A stretch of 64,000 bases of DNA from Linnemannia elongata (GCA_036320915.1 JAXBDG010000015.1:186001-250000), one strand, 5' to 3'; positions 52,295 through 63,256 are shown, counted from the first letter of the stretch. Made by a program: numbers and translations. Notes: generated by a model not told the origin, from the letters alone.

Positions 52295-54353
52295 CTAGAA
52301 AGGGTGCCCGTGGGCGATGCCACGGGTGCTGGTGCTGGCGCCGTGGTGGGAGTGGGGTGGGGTTCTTGGAGGCTCTTGGCCTTTTTTTTTTGGGTTCTCT
52401 GGGACTCTGGGATGTCGTGTTATGCGTGTGAGGGTGTGAGGGTGACCCAAGTTGAAATTGATTTACTGTGACTGTTTTGTGTTGTTGTAAGGTCCGACGG
52501 GGGCTTGCTTGTTCGGTGTTCGTAAAAAGAAAAAGAAAAGGAAAAAGAGAAGGAAAAAGAAAAAGAAAAGGAAAGAGAAAAGGAAAAAGAAAAAGAAGAA
52601 GAAAAGGAAAAAAGGAAAGGAAAAGGAGGGAGGGGGAAAGAAAAAAAAGAAAAGAAAAAAAAAAAAAAAAAAAGGAAAAAAAGAAAAAAAGAAATATCTT
52701 CCTGTCCAGAGGTGCGCGTTGTGTGTCCGGCCACCTTCGCTTCGGGGGTGCTCTTCGGGGGTCCTCTTCGGGGTGCTCTTCGAGTGCTCGTGCCTGTCTG
52801 ACATCGTGCCCTCTCTTGGTGTCAAGACTCCAGTCCCGTTAGCTGAGGGGAGGGAAGGGGAGGGAAGGGGAGGGAAGGGGAGAAGAGAGGAGAACGTCTG
52901 CTGCTGTTTTCATTTCGATGCTCTCTCTTATGATCTTCACCGTCTTGATTTTTTCAACCACAGGCCCGTATGCTCTTGGCTGTTCTTAAGCACATACCAG
53001 CCCCCGCTGTGTGTCTCCAGTCTTGATTGCCTCTCTTGTGCTTCAACATTTTCGGGGGTGTGCCTGAGCGCGCGCCTGAGCATGAAAGTTGGCCAGTGGA
53101 GTAAGGAGATATCTGGAGTGAAGGAAAGGAAAAGGATAAAGACGCAACACATAGTATGATCATCAATCAAAAAAAAAGAGATCAGCAGGGGAAAGAAGTG
53201 CTTGCTTAAAAGTTCACGCAAGATTGCTTTGACGATTATGCTCGCTGTGCGCTCCCTCCCTTCTGCCGCATGCGGCGGCAGGGAAGGGAACACATAGCCC
53301 GGGCGTTGTTCTTACGATATAGCCATAGATCCTCTGATTCGGGCTACGCCCTCATCCTCTTCCGTGAGCGCGCTTCGCGCAAGTTAGTGCATCTGGTTCG
53401 GGCTATGCCCTCACACCTTCTTCTTCCCCGCGCGCTTCGCGCAAGATGACCTTGATGGTCGCGCTAAAGCACTCCATCCATTTTGCCGCAGCCGGTGCCA
53501 AGGTTCACACAGCTCGGGCTACGCCCTCACAAAATACTGGCACTTTGGCCTTGACTGTTCCTTTAGTTCGGGCTACGCCCTCACATCCTCTTCTTCCGTG
53601 CAATTTGCGCAAGATACTGGTTCGGGCTTCGCCCTCACAAAATATGGGCGTTTTGGGCAAGATAGTCCCCCTGGTTCAGGCTACGCCCTCACAAAATACT
53701 GGCACTTCGGCCGTGATTGTTCCTTTAGTTCGGGCTACGCCCTCACACCCTCTTCTTCCGTGCGCTTCCAGCAGGATACCCTTGCTGGTTGTGCTTTGGG
53801 CAAGATAGGTCCCCTGGTTCGGGCTACGCCCTCACAAAATTCTGGCACTTTGGCCGTGATTGTTCCTTTAGTTCGGGCTACGCCCTCACACCCTCTTCTT
53901 CCGTGCTCTTCGCGCAAGGGGGCCCATAGCTCGGGTTCCGCCCTCACAAAATACCGGTGCTTTGAGCAAAATAACCCCCCAAGTTCGGGCTACGCCCTCA
54001 CATATTCTTCTTCCGTGCTCTTCGCGCAAGGGGAGCCATAGCTCGGGCTCCGCCCTCACAAAGTACTGGCGCTTCGCGCAAAATACCACCGCGCTCCGCG
54101 CAAGATAGCCCCCCTAGTTCGGGCTACGCCCTCACACCCTCTTCTTCCGGGCTCTTCGCGCAAGGGGAGCCATAGCTCGGGCTCCGCCCTCACAAAGTAC
54201 TGGCGCTCCGCGCAAAATACTGGCGCTTCGCGCAGGCGCGCTCCGCGCAAGATACTGGTTCGGGCTCCGCCCTCACAATTTTCTTTTCTTTCGTTCGGGC
54301 TCCGCCCTCACGTGATTTAGCAAAAAAACACTATTTTTTTAGTATAGTAGAGA
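52295..54353 (-). mobile_element. Helitron array unit 4 (2059 bp)
   Basis: First of three units with the same length. By eye its sequence, including the long imperfect polypurine tract, is the same as in units 5 and 6. Confidence 0.85.
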
Positions 54354-56412
54354 CTAGAAAGGGTGCCCGTGGGCGATGCCACGGGTGCTGGTGCTGGCGC
54401 CGTGGTGGGAGTGGGGTGGGGTTCTTGGAGGCTCTTGGCCTTTTTTTTTTGGGTTCTCTGGGACTCTGGGATGTCGTGTTATGCGTGTGAGGGTGTGAGG
54501 GTGACCCAAGTTGAAATTGATTTACTGTGACTGTTTTGTGTTGTTGTAAGGTCCGACGGGGGCTTGCTTGTTCGGTGTTCGTAAAAAGAAAAAGAAAAGG
54601 AAAAAGAGAAGGAAAAAGAAAAAGAAAAGGAAAGAGAAAAGGAAAAAGAAAAAGAAGAAGAAAAGGAAAAAAGGAAAGGAAAAGGAGGGAGGGGGAAAGA
54701 AAAAAAAGAAAAGAAAAAAAAAAAAAAAAAAAGGAAAAAAAGAAAAAAAGAAATATCTTCCTGTCCAGAGGTGCGCGTTGTGTGTCCGGCCACCTTCGCT
54801 TCGGGGGTGCTCTTCGGGGGTCCTCTTCGGGGTGCTCTTCGAGTGCTCGTGCCTGTCTGACATCGTGCCCTCTCTTGGTGTCAAGACTCCAGTCCCGTTA
54901 GCTGAGGGGAGGGAAGGGGAGGGAAGGGGAGGGAAGGGGAGAAGAGAGGAGAACGTCTGCTGCTGTTTTCATTTCGATGCTCTCTCTTATGATCTTCACC
55001 GTCTTGATTTTTTCAACCACAGGCCCGTATGCTCTTGGCTGTTCTTAAGCACATACCAGCCCCCGCTGTGTGTCTCCAGTCTTGATTGCCTCTCTTGTGC
55101 TTCAACATTTTCGGGGGTGTGCCTGAGCGCGCGCCTGAGCATGAAAGTTGGCCAGTGGAGTAAGGAGATATCTGGAGTGAAGGAAAGGAAAAGGATAAAG
55201 ACGCAACACATAGTATGATCATCAATCAAAAAAAAAGAGATCAGCAGGGGAAAGAAGTGCTTGCTTAAAAGTTCACGCAAGATTGCTTTGACGATTATGC
55301 TCGCTGTGCGCTCCCTCCCTTCTGCCGCATGCGGCGGCAGGGAAGGGAACACATAGCCCGGGCGTTGTTCTTACGATATAGCCATAGATCCTCTGATTCG
55401 GGCTACGCCCTCATCCTCTTCCGTGAGCGCGCTTCGCGCAAGTTAGTGCATCTGGTTCGGGCTATGCCCTCACACCTTCTTCTTCCCCGCGCGCTTCGCG
55501 CAAGATGACCTTGATGGTCGCGCTAAAGCACTCCATCCATTTTGCCGCAGCCGGTGCCAAGGTTCACACAGCTCGGGCTACGCCCTCACAAAATACTGGC
55601 ACTTTGGCCTTGACTGTTCCTTTAGTTCGGGCTACGCCCTCACATCCTCTTCTTCCGTGCAATTTGCGCAAGATACTGGTTCGGGCTTCGCCCTCACAAA
55701 ATATGGGCGTTTTGGGCAAGATAGTCCCCCTGGTTCAGGCTACGCCCTCACAAAATACTGGCACTTCGGCCGTGATTGTTCCTTTAGTTCGGGCTACGCC
55801 CTCACACCCTCTTCTTCCGTGCGCTTCCAGCAGGATACCCTTGCTGGTTGTGCTTTGGGCAAGATAGGTCCCCTGGTTCGGGCTACGCCCTCACAAAATT
55901 CTGGCACTTTGGCCGTGATTGTTCCTTTAGTTCGGGCTACGCCCTCACACCCTCTTCTTCCGTGCTCTTCGCGCAAGGGGGCCCATAGCTCGGGTTCCGC
56001 CCTCACAAAATACCGGTGCTTTGAGCAAAATAACCCCCCAAGTTCGGGCTACGCCCTCACATATTCTTCTTCCGTGCTCTTCGCGCAAGGGGAGCCATAG
56101 CTCGGGCTCCGCCCTCACAAAGTACTGGCGCTTCGCGCAAAATACCACCGCGCTCCGCGCAAGATAGCCCCCCTAGTTCGGGCTACGCCCTCACACCCTC
56201 TTCTTCCGGGCTCTTCGCGCAAGGGGAGCCATAGCTCGGGCTCCGCCCTCACAAAGTACTGGCGCTCCGCGCAAAATACTGGCGCTTCGCGCAGGCGCGC
56301 TCCGCGCAAGATACTGGTTCGGGCTCCGCCCTCACAATTTTCTTTTCTTTCGTTCGGGCTCCGCCCTCACGTGATTTAGCAAAAAAACACTATTTTTTTA
56401 GTATAGTAGAGA
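54354..56412 (-). mobile_element. Helitron array unit 5 (2059 bp)
   Basis: Same length as units 4 and 6, with the same open frames at the same offsets; no difference noticed. Confidence 0.85.
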
Positions 56413-58471
56413 CTAGAAAGGGTGCCCGTGGGCGATGCCACGGGTGCTGGTGCTGGCGCCGTGGTGGGAGTGGGGTGGGGTTCTTGGAGGCTCTTGGCCT
56501 TTTTTTTTTGGGTTCTCTGGGACTCTGGGATGTCGTGTTATGCGTGTGAGGGTGTGAGGGTGACCCAAGTTGAAATTGATTTACTGTGACTGTTTTGTGT
56601 TGTTGTAAGGTCCGACGGGGGCTTGCTTGTTCGGTGTTCGTAAAAAGAAAAAGAAAAGGAAAAAGAGAAGGAAAAAGAAAAAGAAAAGGAAAGAGAAAAG
56701 GAAAAAGAAAAAGAAGAAGAAAAGGAAAAAAGGAAAGGAAAAGGAGGGAGGGGGAAAGAAAAAAAAGAAAAGAAAAAAAAAAAAAAAAAAAGGAAAAAAA
56801 GAAAAAAAGAAATATCTTCCTGTCCAGAGGTGCGCGTTGTGTGTCCGGCCACCTTCGCTTCGGGGGTGCTCTTCGGGGGTCCTCTTCGGGGTGCTCTTCG
56901 AGTGCTCGTGCCTGTCTGACATCGTGCCCTCTCTTGGTGTCAAGACTCCAGTCCCGTTAGCTGAGGGGAGGGAAGGGGAGGGAAGGGGAGGGAAGGGGAG
57001 AAGAGAGGAGAACGTCTGCTGCTGTTTTCATTTCGATGCTCTCTCTTATGATCTTCACCGTCTTGATTTTTTCAACCACAGGCCCGTATGCTCTTGGCTG
57101 TTCTTAAGCACATACCAGCCCCCGCTGTGTGTCTCCAGTCTTGATTGCCTCTCTTGTGCTTCAACATTTTCGGGGGTGTGCCTGAGCGCGCGCCTGAGCA
57201 TGAAAGTTGGCCAGTGGAGTAAGGAGATATCTGGAGTGAAGGAAAGGAAAAGGATAAAGACGCAACACATAGTATGATCATCAATCAAAAAAAAAGAGAT
57301 CAGCAGGGGAAAGAAGTGCTTGCTTAAAAGTTCACGCAAGATTGCTTTGACGATTATGCTCGCTGTGCGCTCCCTCCCTTCTGCCGCATGCGGCGGCAGG
57401 GAAGGGAACACATAGCCCGGGCGTTGTTCTTACGATATAGCCATAGATCCTCTGATTCGGGCTACGCCCTCATCCTCTTCCGTGAGCGCGCTTCGCGCAA
57501 GTTAGTGCATCTGGTTCGGGCTATGCCCTCACACCTTCTTCTTCCCCGCGCGCTTCGCGCAAGATGACCTTGATGGTCGCGCTAAAGCACTCCATCCATT
57601 TTGCCGCAGCCGGTGCCAAGGTTCACACAGCTCGGGCTACGCCCTCACAAAATACTGGCACTTTGGCCTTGACTGTTCCTTTAGTTCGGGCTACGCCCTC
57701 ACATCCTCTTCTTCCGTGCAATTTGCGCAAGATACTGGTTCGGGCTTCGCCCTCACAAAATATGGGCGTTTTGGGCAAGATAGTCCCCCTGGTTCAGGCT
57801 ACGCCCTCACAAAATACTGGCACTTCGGCCGTGATTGTTCCTTTAGTTCGGGCTACGCCCTCACACCCTCTTCTTCCGTGCGCTTCCAGCAGGATACCCT
57901 TGCTGGTTGTGCTTTGGGCAAGATAGGTCCCCTGGTTCGGGCTACGCCCTCACAAAATTCTGGCACTTTGGCCGTGATTGTTCCTTTAGTTCGGGCTACG
58001 CCCTCACACCCTCTTCTTCCGTGCTCTTCGCGCAAGGGGGCCCATAGCTCGGGTTCCGCCCTCACAAAATACCGGTGCTTTGAGCAAAATAACCCCCCAA
58101 GTTCGGGCTACGCCCTCACATATTCTTCTTCCGTGCTCTTCGCGCAAGGGGAGCCATAGCTCGGGCTCCGCCCTCACAAAGTACTGGCGCTTCGCGCAAA
58201 ATACCACCGCGCTCCGCGCAAGATAGCCCCCCTAGTTCGGGCTACGCCCTCACACCCTCTTCTTCCGGGCTCTTCGCGCAAGGGGAGCCATAGCTCGGGC
58301 TCCGCCCTCACAAAGTACTGGCGCTCCGCGCAAAATACTGGCGCTTCGCGCAGGCGCGCTCCGCGCAAGATACTGGTTCGGGCTCCGCCCTCACAATTTT
58401 CTTTTCTTTCGTTCGGGCTCCGCCCTCACGTGATTTAGCAAAAAAACACTATTTTTTTAGTATAGTAGAGA
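56413..58471 (-). mobile_element. Helitron array unit 6 (2059 bp)
   Basis: The 5'-most unit on the minus strand. Its TCTCTACTATAC end at 58471 borders host sequence (A in minus sense). About 16 GGGCTNCGCCC-type palindromes can be counted in it by eye. Confidence 0.85.
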
Positions 58472-58557
58472 TAGTCAGTTTGATACCTTGCTTTCATACG
58501 GTGTAATAATTCGACACCTATGCTACTGTGATGAGGATTGTTAGTAACGTTTGTGCT

Positions 58558-58900
58558 TTACTTTGAAACCACGTCCAATGCAGGACAGTTATAGCACAGT
58601 GCAGTGGTAGAGAACACAATGTAATAGACCAAAGAAAAGTAAGCGAATTTATTCAAGACCCTTCTGTGTCGCGTTCTATAACTTTCGTCATTATATGGAA
58701 GTTTACGTAGAGTTGCTCGTGCGTGAAGACGGATACATACAAGCTGTCGTTGTTTGACCTTTGTGTCATTAATAGTAAGGACAAATGCCTGTCTGATAGG
58801 AAATTGAAGTCGAGTGAACTTGATGGGTGTTGTACCGTCGTCATTTGTCGTAGGAAGAATGCGGGGATTGCGGAATGGGTGATCCATGATTTTTGCACAA
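58558..58900 (-). pseudogene. Second Helitron helicase remnant, heavily decayed
   Basis: DGTTPIKFTRLQFPIRQAFV then LTINDTK (minus strand, about 58845-58770) matches [20 protein letters not shown] then NKSQ of the helicase relic at 43 kb. After a frameshift, NDSLYVSVFTHEQLYVNFHI (about 58755-58695) matches [20 protein letters not shown]. Only the last ~100 residues of the helicase are left. It lies 90-430 bp upstream (minus sense) of the array's 5' end. Confidence 0.75.
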
Positions 58901-59397
58901 GGGCGCCATTGAAAAAACTTCTCTAGTCAGTAACACTTTGTCCTTGGTAAGGACAAAGGACTGCTTTAAGTACATGCAGCGCAGCCAGTGTCCATATCCT
59001 TGCAGCCCCTCTCTCTCTCGGTCTCATGATAGACAGTGTTATGCATAGGGTGAGATCGACGTGTCGTTGTGAAATAAGAAAGGATCCGTATCAAATCAAA
59101 GATGATTACTTTTGTTATAGATGTCGTTGACTTGACAATGAAAGAGGTAGCAATTACTCCCCGCAACTTACATCGCAGTGAGAAAACAAACGAAAAACGA
59201 AAAAATGGTTGTGCTACCAAAGGGAAAGGAGGGATGAAGAGAAGGAGAGAAAACAGGAGACAGGGGGTAAGCAAAGAAAAGGGTGGTGCTACGTAAAAGA
59301 ATGAGAAACGAAATAGAGACGACGATGCTCATCGAACGTTACGCTAAAATGGCCTCTTCATTGTGCCTATAGCCCTGTTTCTCTACAAAATAGGCTG
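58901..59397. other. Spacer between helicase remnant and Tc1 element
   Basis: No gene, RNA or repeat recognised. It ends with the TA (59398-59399) that was duplicated on Tc1 insertion. Confidence 0.45.
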
Positions 59398-59399
59398 TA

Positions 59400-59432
59400 C
59401 AGCGCGGTTCCAAAAAGAATGTCCGGAGAAAA
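59400..59432 (+). repeat. Tc1 left terminal inverted repeat
   Basis: Begins CAGCGCGGTTCC directly after TA and ends GTCCGGAGAAAA. It is the exact inverse of 60575-60607. Confidence 0.9.
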
Positions 59433-59517
59433 AAATAAACAATAAAAATTTTTCACTTCTCGTTTTCACTCTTTCTCTTCCCTCCCTCTCCTCTCCACCT
59501 CCCCTGCCCTACTTCTC

Positions 59518-60522
59518 ATGGCCCTCTCTACTTTTCTCAGAGGAGAGATCATTGGCATGAGCAAGGCTGGCAAGAAGTCTCCTGACATTGCTACTGAGCT
59601 CGAGGTCAATGAACGCACGGTCCGCCGGATTATTGAGAACTACAAGAAACGAGGAAGTGTTGAAACCAAGAAGTCCCCTGGTCGTCCACGCAAGCTCACT
59701 GACCGAGATGTCCGTTCCATGGTGTCTATTGTCCACAAGAACCGTCGAGCCACTCTCCAAGATATCACCAAAGGACTTTGCACCAAGGTCTCGAGGTCTA
59801 CCGTGAGGAGAACTCTCGGTAGACTTCGCATCTTTTCCCGTGCTGCTGTAGTCAAACCTCATCTTACTCCAAAGCATAAAAGTGCGAGGTTACTTTTCGC
59901 CAAAAAGTACAAAGATTGGACAGCTGAAGAATGGAGAGAAGTGGTTTGGACAGATGAGTCGTCTTTCGAGGTGGGAAAGAACTTCCGAAAACTTCGAGTT
60001 TGGAGGACAACAGAGGAGAAGTATCACAACTCTTGTCTTGCTCCATCTTTTAAGAGTGGAAGGACGTCTGTGGTGGTGTGGGGTGCATTTGTGGGAAGCA
60101 GCATGTCCAACTTGGTTGTTATCCCACCAGGTCAATCCAAAGCAGTCGATTTCATCGATATTGTCTACAAGGGAGAGTTACTGGGCTTCTTAGGAACGAC
60201 CACCAACGCCTTCCTGATGGAAGACGGGGCCCCTATCCACCGTGCCAAAGTATCCAAAGATTGGAGAGAGCGGCATTCGATCAAGACCTTTCAGTGGCCC
60301 GCCCAGTCCCCTGATCTTAACCCCATCGAGAACGTGTGGTCCATCCTCAAGAACGCCGTTCACCCTAGACGCATTCGCCCCAGAACCGTGGAGGATATGC
60401 TGATTGCTCTTAATGAGGAATGGCGAGCAGTATCACAGATATACCTCGAAAAACTCATCAATGGTATGTCTGAAAGACTCAAGGATGTCATTACAAATAA
60501 AGGCGGACATACACGGTGGTGA
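59518..60522 (+). CDS. Tc1-type DD34E transposase
   Basis: 334 aa, no intron. The N-terminus has a paired-type helix-turn-helix (GMSKAGKKSPDIATELEVNE, then RTVRRII) and a GRPRKLTDRD linker before the second helix-turn-helix (TLQDITKG, VSRSTVRRTL). The catalytic triad is Asp146 in WTDESSFEV, Asp236 in FLMEDGAPIH and Glu271 in SPDLNPIENVW. There are 34 residues between the last two, hence DD34E. It binds the terminal repeats and moves the element by cut-and-paste into TA. The second motif reads EDGAP where most Tc1 proteins have QDNAP, which may be a family variant. Confidence 0.95.
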   Translation: MALSTFLRGEIIGMSKAGKKSPDIATELEVNERTVRRIIENYKKRGSVETKKSPGRPRKLTDRDVRSMVSIVHKNRRATLQDITKGLCTKVSRSTVRRTLGRLRIFSRAAVVKPHLTPKHKSARLLFAKKYKDWTAEEWREVVWTDESSFEVGKNFRKLRVWRTTEEKYHNSCLAPSFKSGRTSVVVWGAFVGSSMSNLVVIPPGQSKAVDFIDIVYKGELLGFLGTTTNAFLMEDGAPIHRAKVSKDWRERHSIKTFQWPAQSPDLNPIENVWSILKNAVHPRRIRPRTVEDMLIALNEEWRAVSQIYLEKLINGMSERLKDVITNKGGHTRW

Positions 60523-60574
60523 ACCTTTTTTTTTCCTTTACCACTAAACATTTTTTTTTTTTTTTGCGCTCATA

Positions 60575-60607
60575 TTTTCTCCGGACATTCTTTTTGGAAC
60601 CGCGCTG
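60575..60607 (-). repeat. Tc1 right terminal inverted repeat
   Basis: Inverse of 59400-59432; ends ...GGAACCGCGCTG, followed by the duplicated TA. Confidence 0.9.
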
Positions 60608-60609
60608 TA

Positions 60610-61141
60610 CTATAAGACCGGAGCAGTACTCAAATTAGACAACTACCCATACTTTTTCTTATTTTTTGAGAAAATGAAGTTGTCCATGGCGTGTTGCATC
60701 TTTTTTTGAATGAAGAATGACGGAGGGTACAAAAAAGGTACTATGCCCTTGAAAGGTCGACATGGCAACACTACTTTGTTTTTTTCTTCTCTTCCTTTCC
60801 TCGCGTCTATTCGTCACCTTTACGTTTGTCAACTTTTCATTCATCTGAGTCATTCCTATAAAAAAAGTATGGTCAACTGCGATCACTCCCAGTAAGGTCA
60901 AAATGTATGAAAGAGAAGTGGAAAGAAAGAGAGAGCATAGGTGTGGTGACAGAGAAGTCGAAGAGGCAGACAAACAGTATATGTAGAATCAGCGAACCCA
61001 TGCTACTCACAAGCCACTTCCTTTTTCTGGCGTTCCTCTCCCTATCGGCAATTCATTCTCCTTTGTTACAACAACCCTTTCGACAGCTGCAACAACCGCC
61101 ACCACAATCATAACGAAAACAACAACAACCCGCCTCCCGCA
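60610..61141 (+). promoter_or_regulatory. Upstream region of F-box/LRR-like copy 2
   Basis: No gene. The last 80 bp are a CAACAACC/CAACAACAAC-rich leader like that of copy 1 at 25.4 kb. Confidence 0.45.
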
Positions 61142-63256
61142 ATGCAACCCACCTCGGCGATGACACGCTTCTTTGAGCTCCCCGAATTAGTCGGCCATCT
61201 CGCACACCATCACCTGGGCCAGAAAAGCATCTCTCGCCTGATGCGAACCAGCCGTCAGCTTCACTCATTCTGCACCCCAGCTCTTTATTACAACGTCTAC
61301 GCCGTCTACATACCCGGGAAGAAGAACCTTTTCGCCTCCAAGGAATCAATTGACGCCTTTGCTAGGAACGTGAACCTAGTCCAGGATCTCGATATGGACC
61401 TGATGGATATGGTGTATTACGTCAATTGCGTGTTTGTCTACCAGGACCAGTCTCCAGCATTGCCCCTACCACTAGTCGACGGTGTCGTCACAGGAGAGCA
61501 CGAGGCGCAGGAGAGGGAACGGATGAGACTGTCGCGACGTCCACGGTGGTTAGCCCCTCCAGACCCACAGATCTGCACGTTGTTTCCTATCCCGCCAATG
61601 ACACTCCTGACAAAACTAGACCTCTATTTGGGCCTCCAAACTTTTCGCTCTTCCTCCGACCGCTATCCCTACTCACTCCCCTCCTCGAAGGATCCCCGCG
61701 CAACACTCACCCAAACCTGCTGGCTCCTCAATTCCAACCCTCACCTCCTTGAGCTCCGTCTCGCTATCCTGCTCATCAAGGACCGACGGGATATCCGGTT
61801 ATTGTCGAGGGCGATCTTTGGACTGAAGCGATTACAGGAGGCGAAGGTTAATATTATCAGCTGGGACGAGGGTAGGGCAGGAAGGGATATGAGAGCTACG
61901 CGAGGACTGGGTTTGGCGGTGTTCTTTGCTTGTTCTCCGGCGCTGAGGATGTTATATTTTGGTGAGCGGGTGAATGATGGTTACTGGGAGGAGGATGTGA
62001 CGGAGGAGTACCGGAGGAATGGACAGGAACAGCCGCTGTCCTGGGAGACGAGTGAAGACAACGATGATGATGATGATGATGGCGATGATGGTGGTGGTGA
62101 CAAGAAAAAGGACGAACTGCTGGTACCTTGGCTACGGCAGGATCCGATGGCACATCTGACAAGTCTACAACTTTGGTGTCTGAAAGAGCAAGATCTGTCA
62201 GAGGCCGAATTTCGGTCGGTGCTGGCGCATTGCCCGAACTTGACCACCATTCTCGTCCCTCCTGTCCATTCGATCCAACACCCTCAACAACTCGCACAAG
62301 AAGTCGCCCAGCAGCTCTGCCCAAAGTTGACAAACATTGAAAAGGCGTCGTTTTGTGACGCCAACAGTGCGAGCTGTGAACTGGTATTCAGGATCTTCGA
62401 AGCACTGCCGGAGCATCAAGTGCAGAGATTCCATTGCAAGGAACAGTCGTTTCTGGTTCCTGTATTGACCAGCGATGATGCAGGATCGATGTTTCGGAGA
62501 CAGTCGGCCACCTTGCGCGAGATTGTACTGGCAGGCTGTCGGAACTTTGACAGCAAGGCGATCCAGACGATTCTAGTCGAGTGTTGGGCTCTAGAACGAT
62601 TTGAAGTTCACTTTAGGCCCTTGGAAGACACCAACCATCAACAACAACAACCGAGACTATGTATCAACCTGGATGACGCGATCGAATCCCCCTGGGGCTG
62701 CACGAGAATCCAGTATCTGAACTTGACGATTGCAATTCCGGACGAGCCTCTTCACCGCTCCAAAGAAATGGGCCTTATACCCTACTACAACCGCCCGCCA
62801 CCAACGACCCTCTCACCAGCCGAGACTGCACAGTTTCAATCACTAGAAGCCCTTTACCGACAGTTAGGTGCACTCACAGAATTGCAGCGCTTGGAGCTGA
62901 AGGCCATTTTCTACGATCCAGCAGGCACCCGCTCAGTGTCCACCAAGTTAAGATTGAACTCGTTTCCGGGAATGCTGAACCTCAAGAACGAAGAGACGGG
63001 ACGACCAGGGTACCTGCATCTACTAAGAGGACTGAAAAAGTTGAAGGGGCTGTTTGGATCTGTCTCAGCGACGACTGAAGAGACAAAGGCGACGATTGGG
63101 ATGGAGGAGGTGAAGTGGATGGATAAACACTGGCCCACGCTGGTGAAGGTGCAATTCTTTATGAACAGGGACGAGATTTTATCGAAACCTTTTCTATGGT
63201 TCCTGGAGCAGCGACACAGTAGTAAGAAGATCCTGCAGTTTGTAACGATGGTTTGA
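61142..63256 (+). CDS. F-box/LRR-like protein (copy 2), single exon
   Basis: 704 aa, starting MQPTSAMTRFFELPELVGHL; a second Met at residue 7 is the equivalent of the copy 1 start region. The N-terminal ~45 residues (FFELPELVGHL, then ISRLMRTSRQLHSFCTPALY) are F-box-like, as in copy 1. The remainder is irregular LRR (LTSLQLWCLKEQDL, CPNLTTILVP, LREIVLAGCRNF, LQRLELKAIFYDP). An acidic insert near residues 303-320 (DNDDDDDDGDDGGGD) is specific to this copy. The two proteins align over their whole length, for instance in FNSFPGM/VNTFPGM-type and GRPGYLHLL/RRPGYLHLL segments. An SCF substrate-adaptor role is inferred from the family. The gene is intact and needs no intron. Confidence 0.78.
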   Translation: MQPTSAMTRFFELPELVGHLAHHHLGQKSISRLMRTSRQLHSFCTPALYYNVYAVYIPGKKNLFASKESIDAFARNVNLVQDLDMDLMDMVYYVNCVFVYQDQSPALPLPLVDGVVTGEHEAQERERMRLSRRPRWLAPPDPQICTLFPIPPMTLLTKLDLYLGLQTFRSSSDRYPYSLPSSKDPRATLTQTCWLLNSNPHLLELRLAILLIKDRRDIRLLSRAIFGLKRLQEAKVNIISWDEGRAGRDMRATRGLGLAVFFACSPALRMLYFGERVNDGYWEEDVTEEYRRNGQEQPLSWETSEDNDDDDDDGDDGGGDKKKDELLVPWLRQDPMAHLTSLQLWCLKEQDLSEAEFRSVLAHCPNLTTILVPPVHSIQHPQQLAQEVAQQLCPKLTNIEKASFCDANSASCELVFRIFEALPEHQVQRFHCKEQSFLVPVLTSDDAGSMFRRQSATLREIVLAGCRNFDSKAIQTILVECWALERFEVHFRPLEDTNHQQQQPRLCINLDDAIESPWGCTRIQYLNLTIAIPDEPLHRSKEMGLIPYYNRPPPTTLSPAETAQFQSLEALYRQLGALTELQRLELKAIFYDPAGTRSVSTKLRLNSFPGMLNLKNEETGRPGYLHLLRGLKKLKGLFGSVSATTEETKATIGMEEVKWMDKHWPTLVKVQFFMNRDEILSKPFLWFLEQRHSSKKILQFVTMV

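Larger units (their letters stand above)
46373..58471 (-). mobile_element. Head-to-tail tandem array of six non-autonomous Helitrons
   Basis: Six copies lie end to end with no base between them: minus-strand 3' CTAG touches the next 5' TCTCTACTATA. Outer ends have host A before the first TC (58472 is T on plus) and T after the last CTAG (46372 is A on plus). Each full copy has a 3' subterminal hairpin (CCCGTGG, loop, CCACGGG), a polypurine tract (AAAAGGAAAAAG type, variable length), a 0.35-kb unique block, and a 0.9-1.1-kb tract of short GC palindromes. None encodes Rep or helicase. The many open frames are low complexity. Repeated exact junctions are what rolling-circle read-through of the terminator should give. 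Confidence 0.9.
59400..60607 (+). mobile_element. Apparently intact Tc1/mariner element
   Basis: 1208 bp between TA dinucleotides at 59398-59399 and 60608-60609. The inverted ends start CAGCGCGGTTCCAAAAAG on each side and match without a mismatch for about 33 bp (59400-59432 and 60575-60607). A single open transposase lies between. Perfect ends and an open frame suggest recent activity. Confidence 0.93.

Noticed and set aside
46550..58300. Lys/Arg-rich and Phe-rich open frames in each Helitron unit
   Set aside because: They translate the polypurine tract and its complement and the short palindromes. No conserved domain, and they shift between units with tract length.
47330..58440. CRISPR-like regular repeats
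   Set aside because: Units are short GC palindromes with similar, not unique, spacers inside a transposon; no cas genes, and the genome is eukaryotic.
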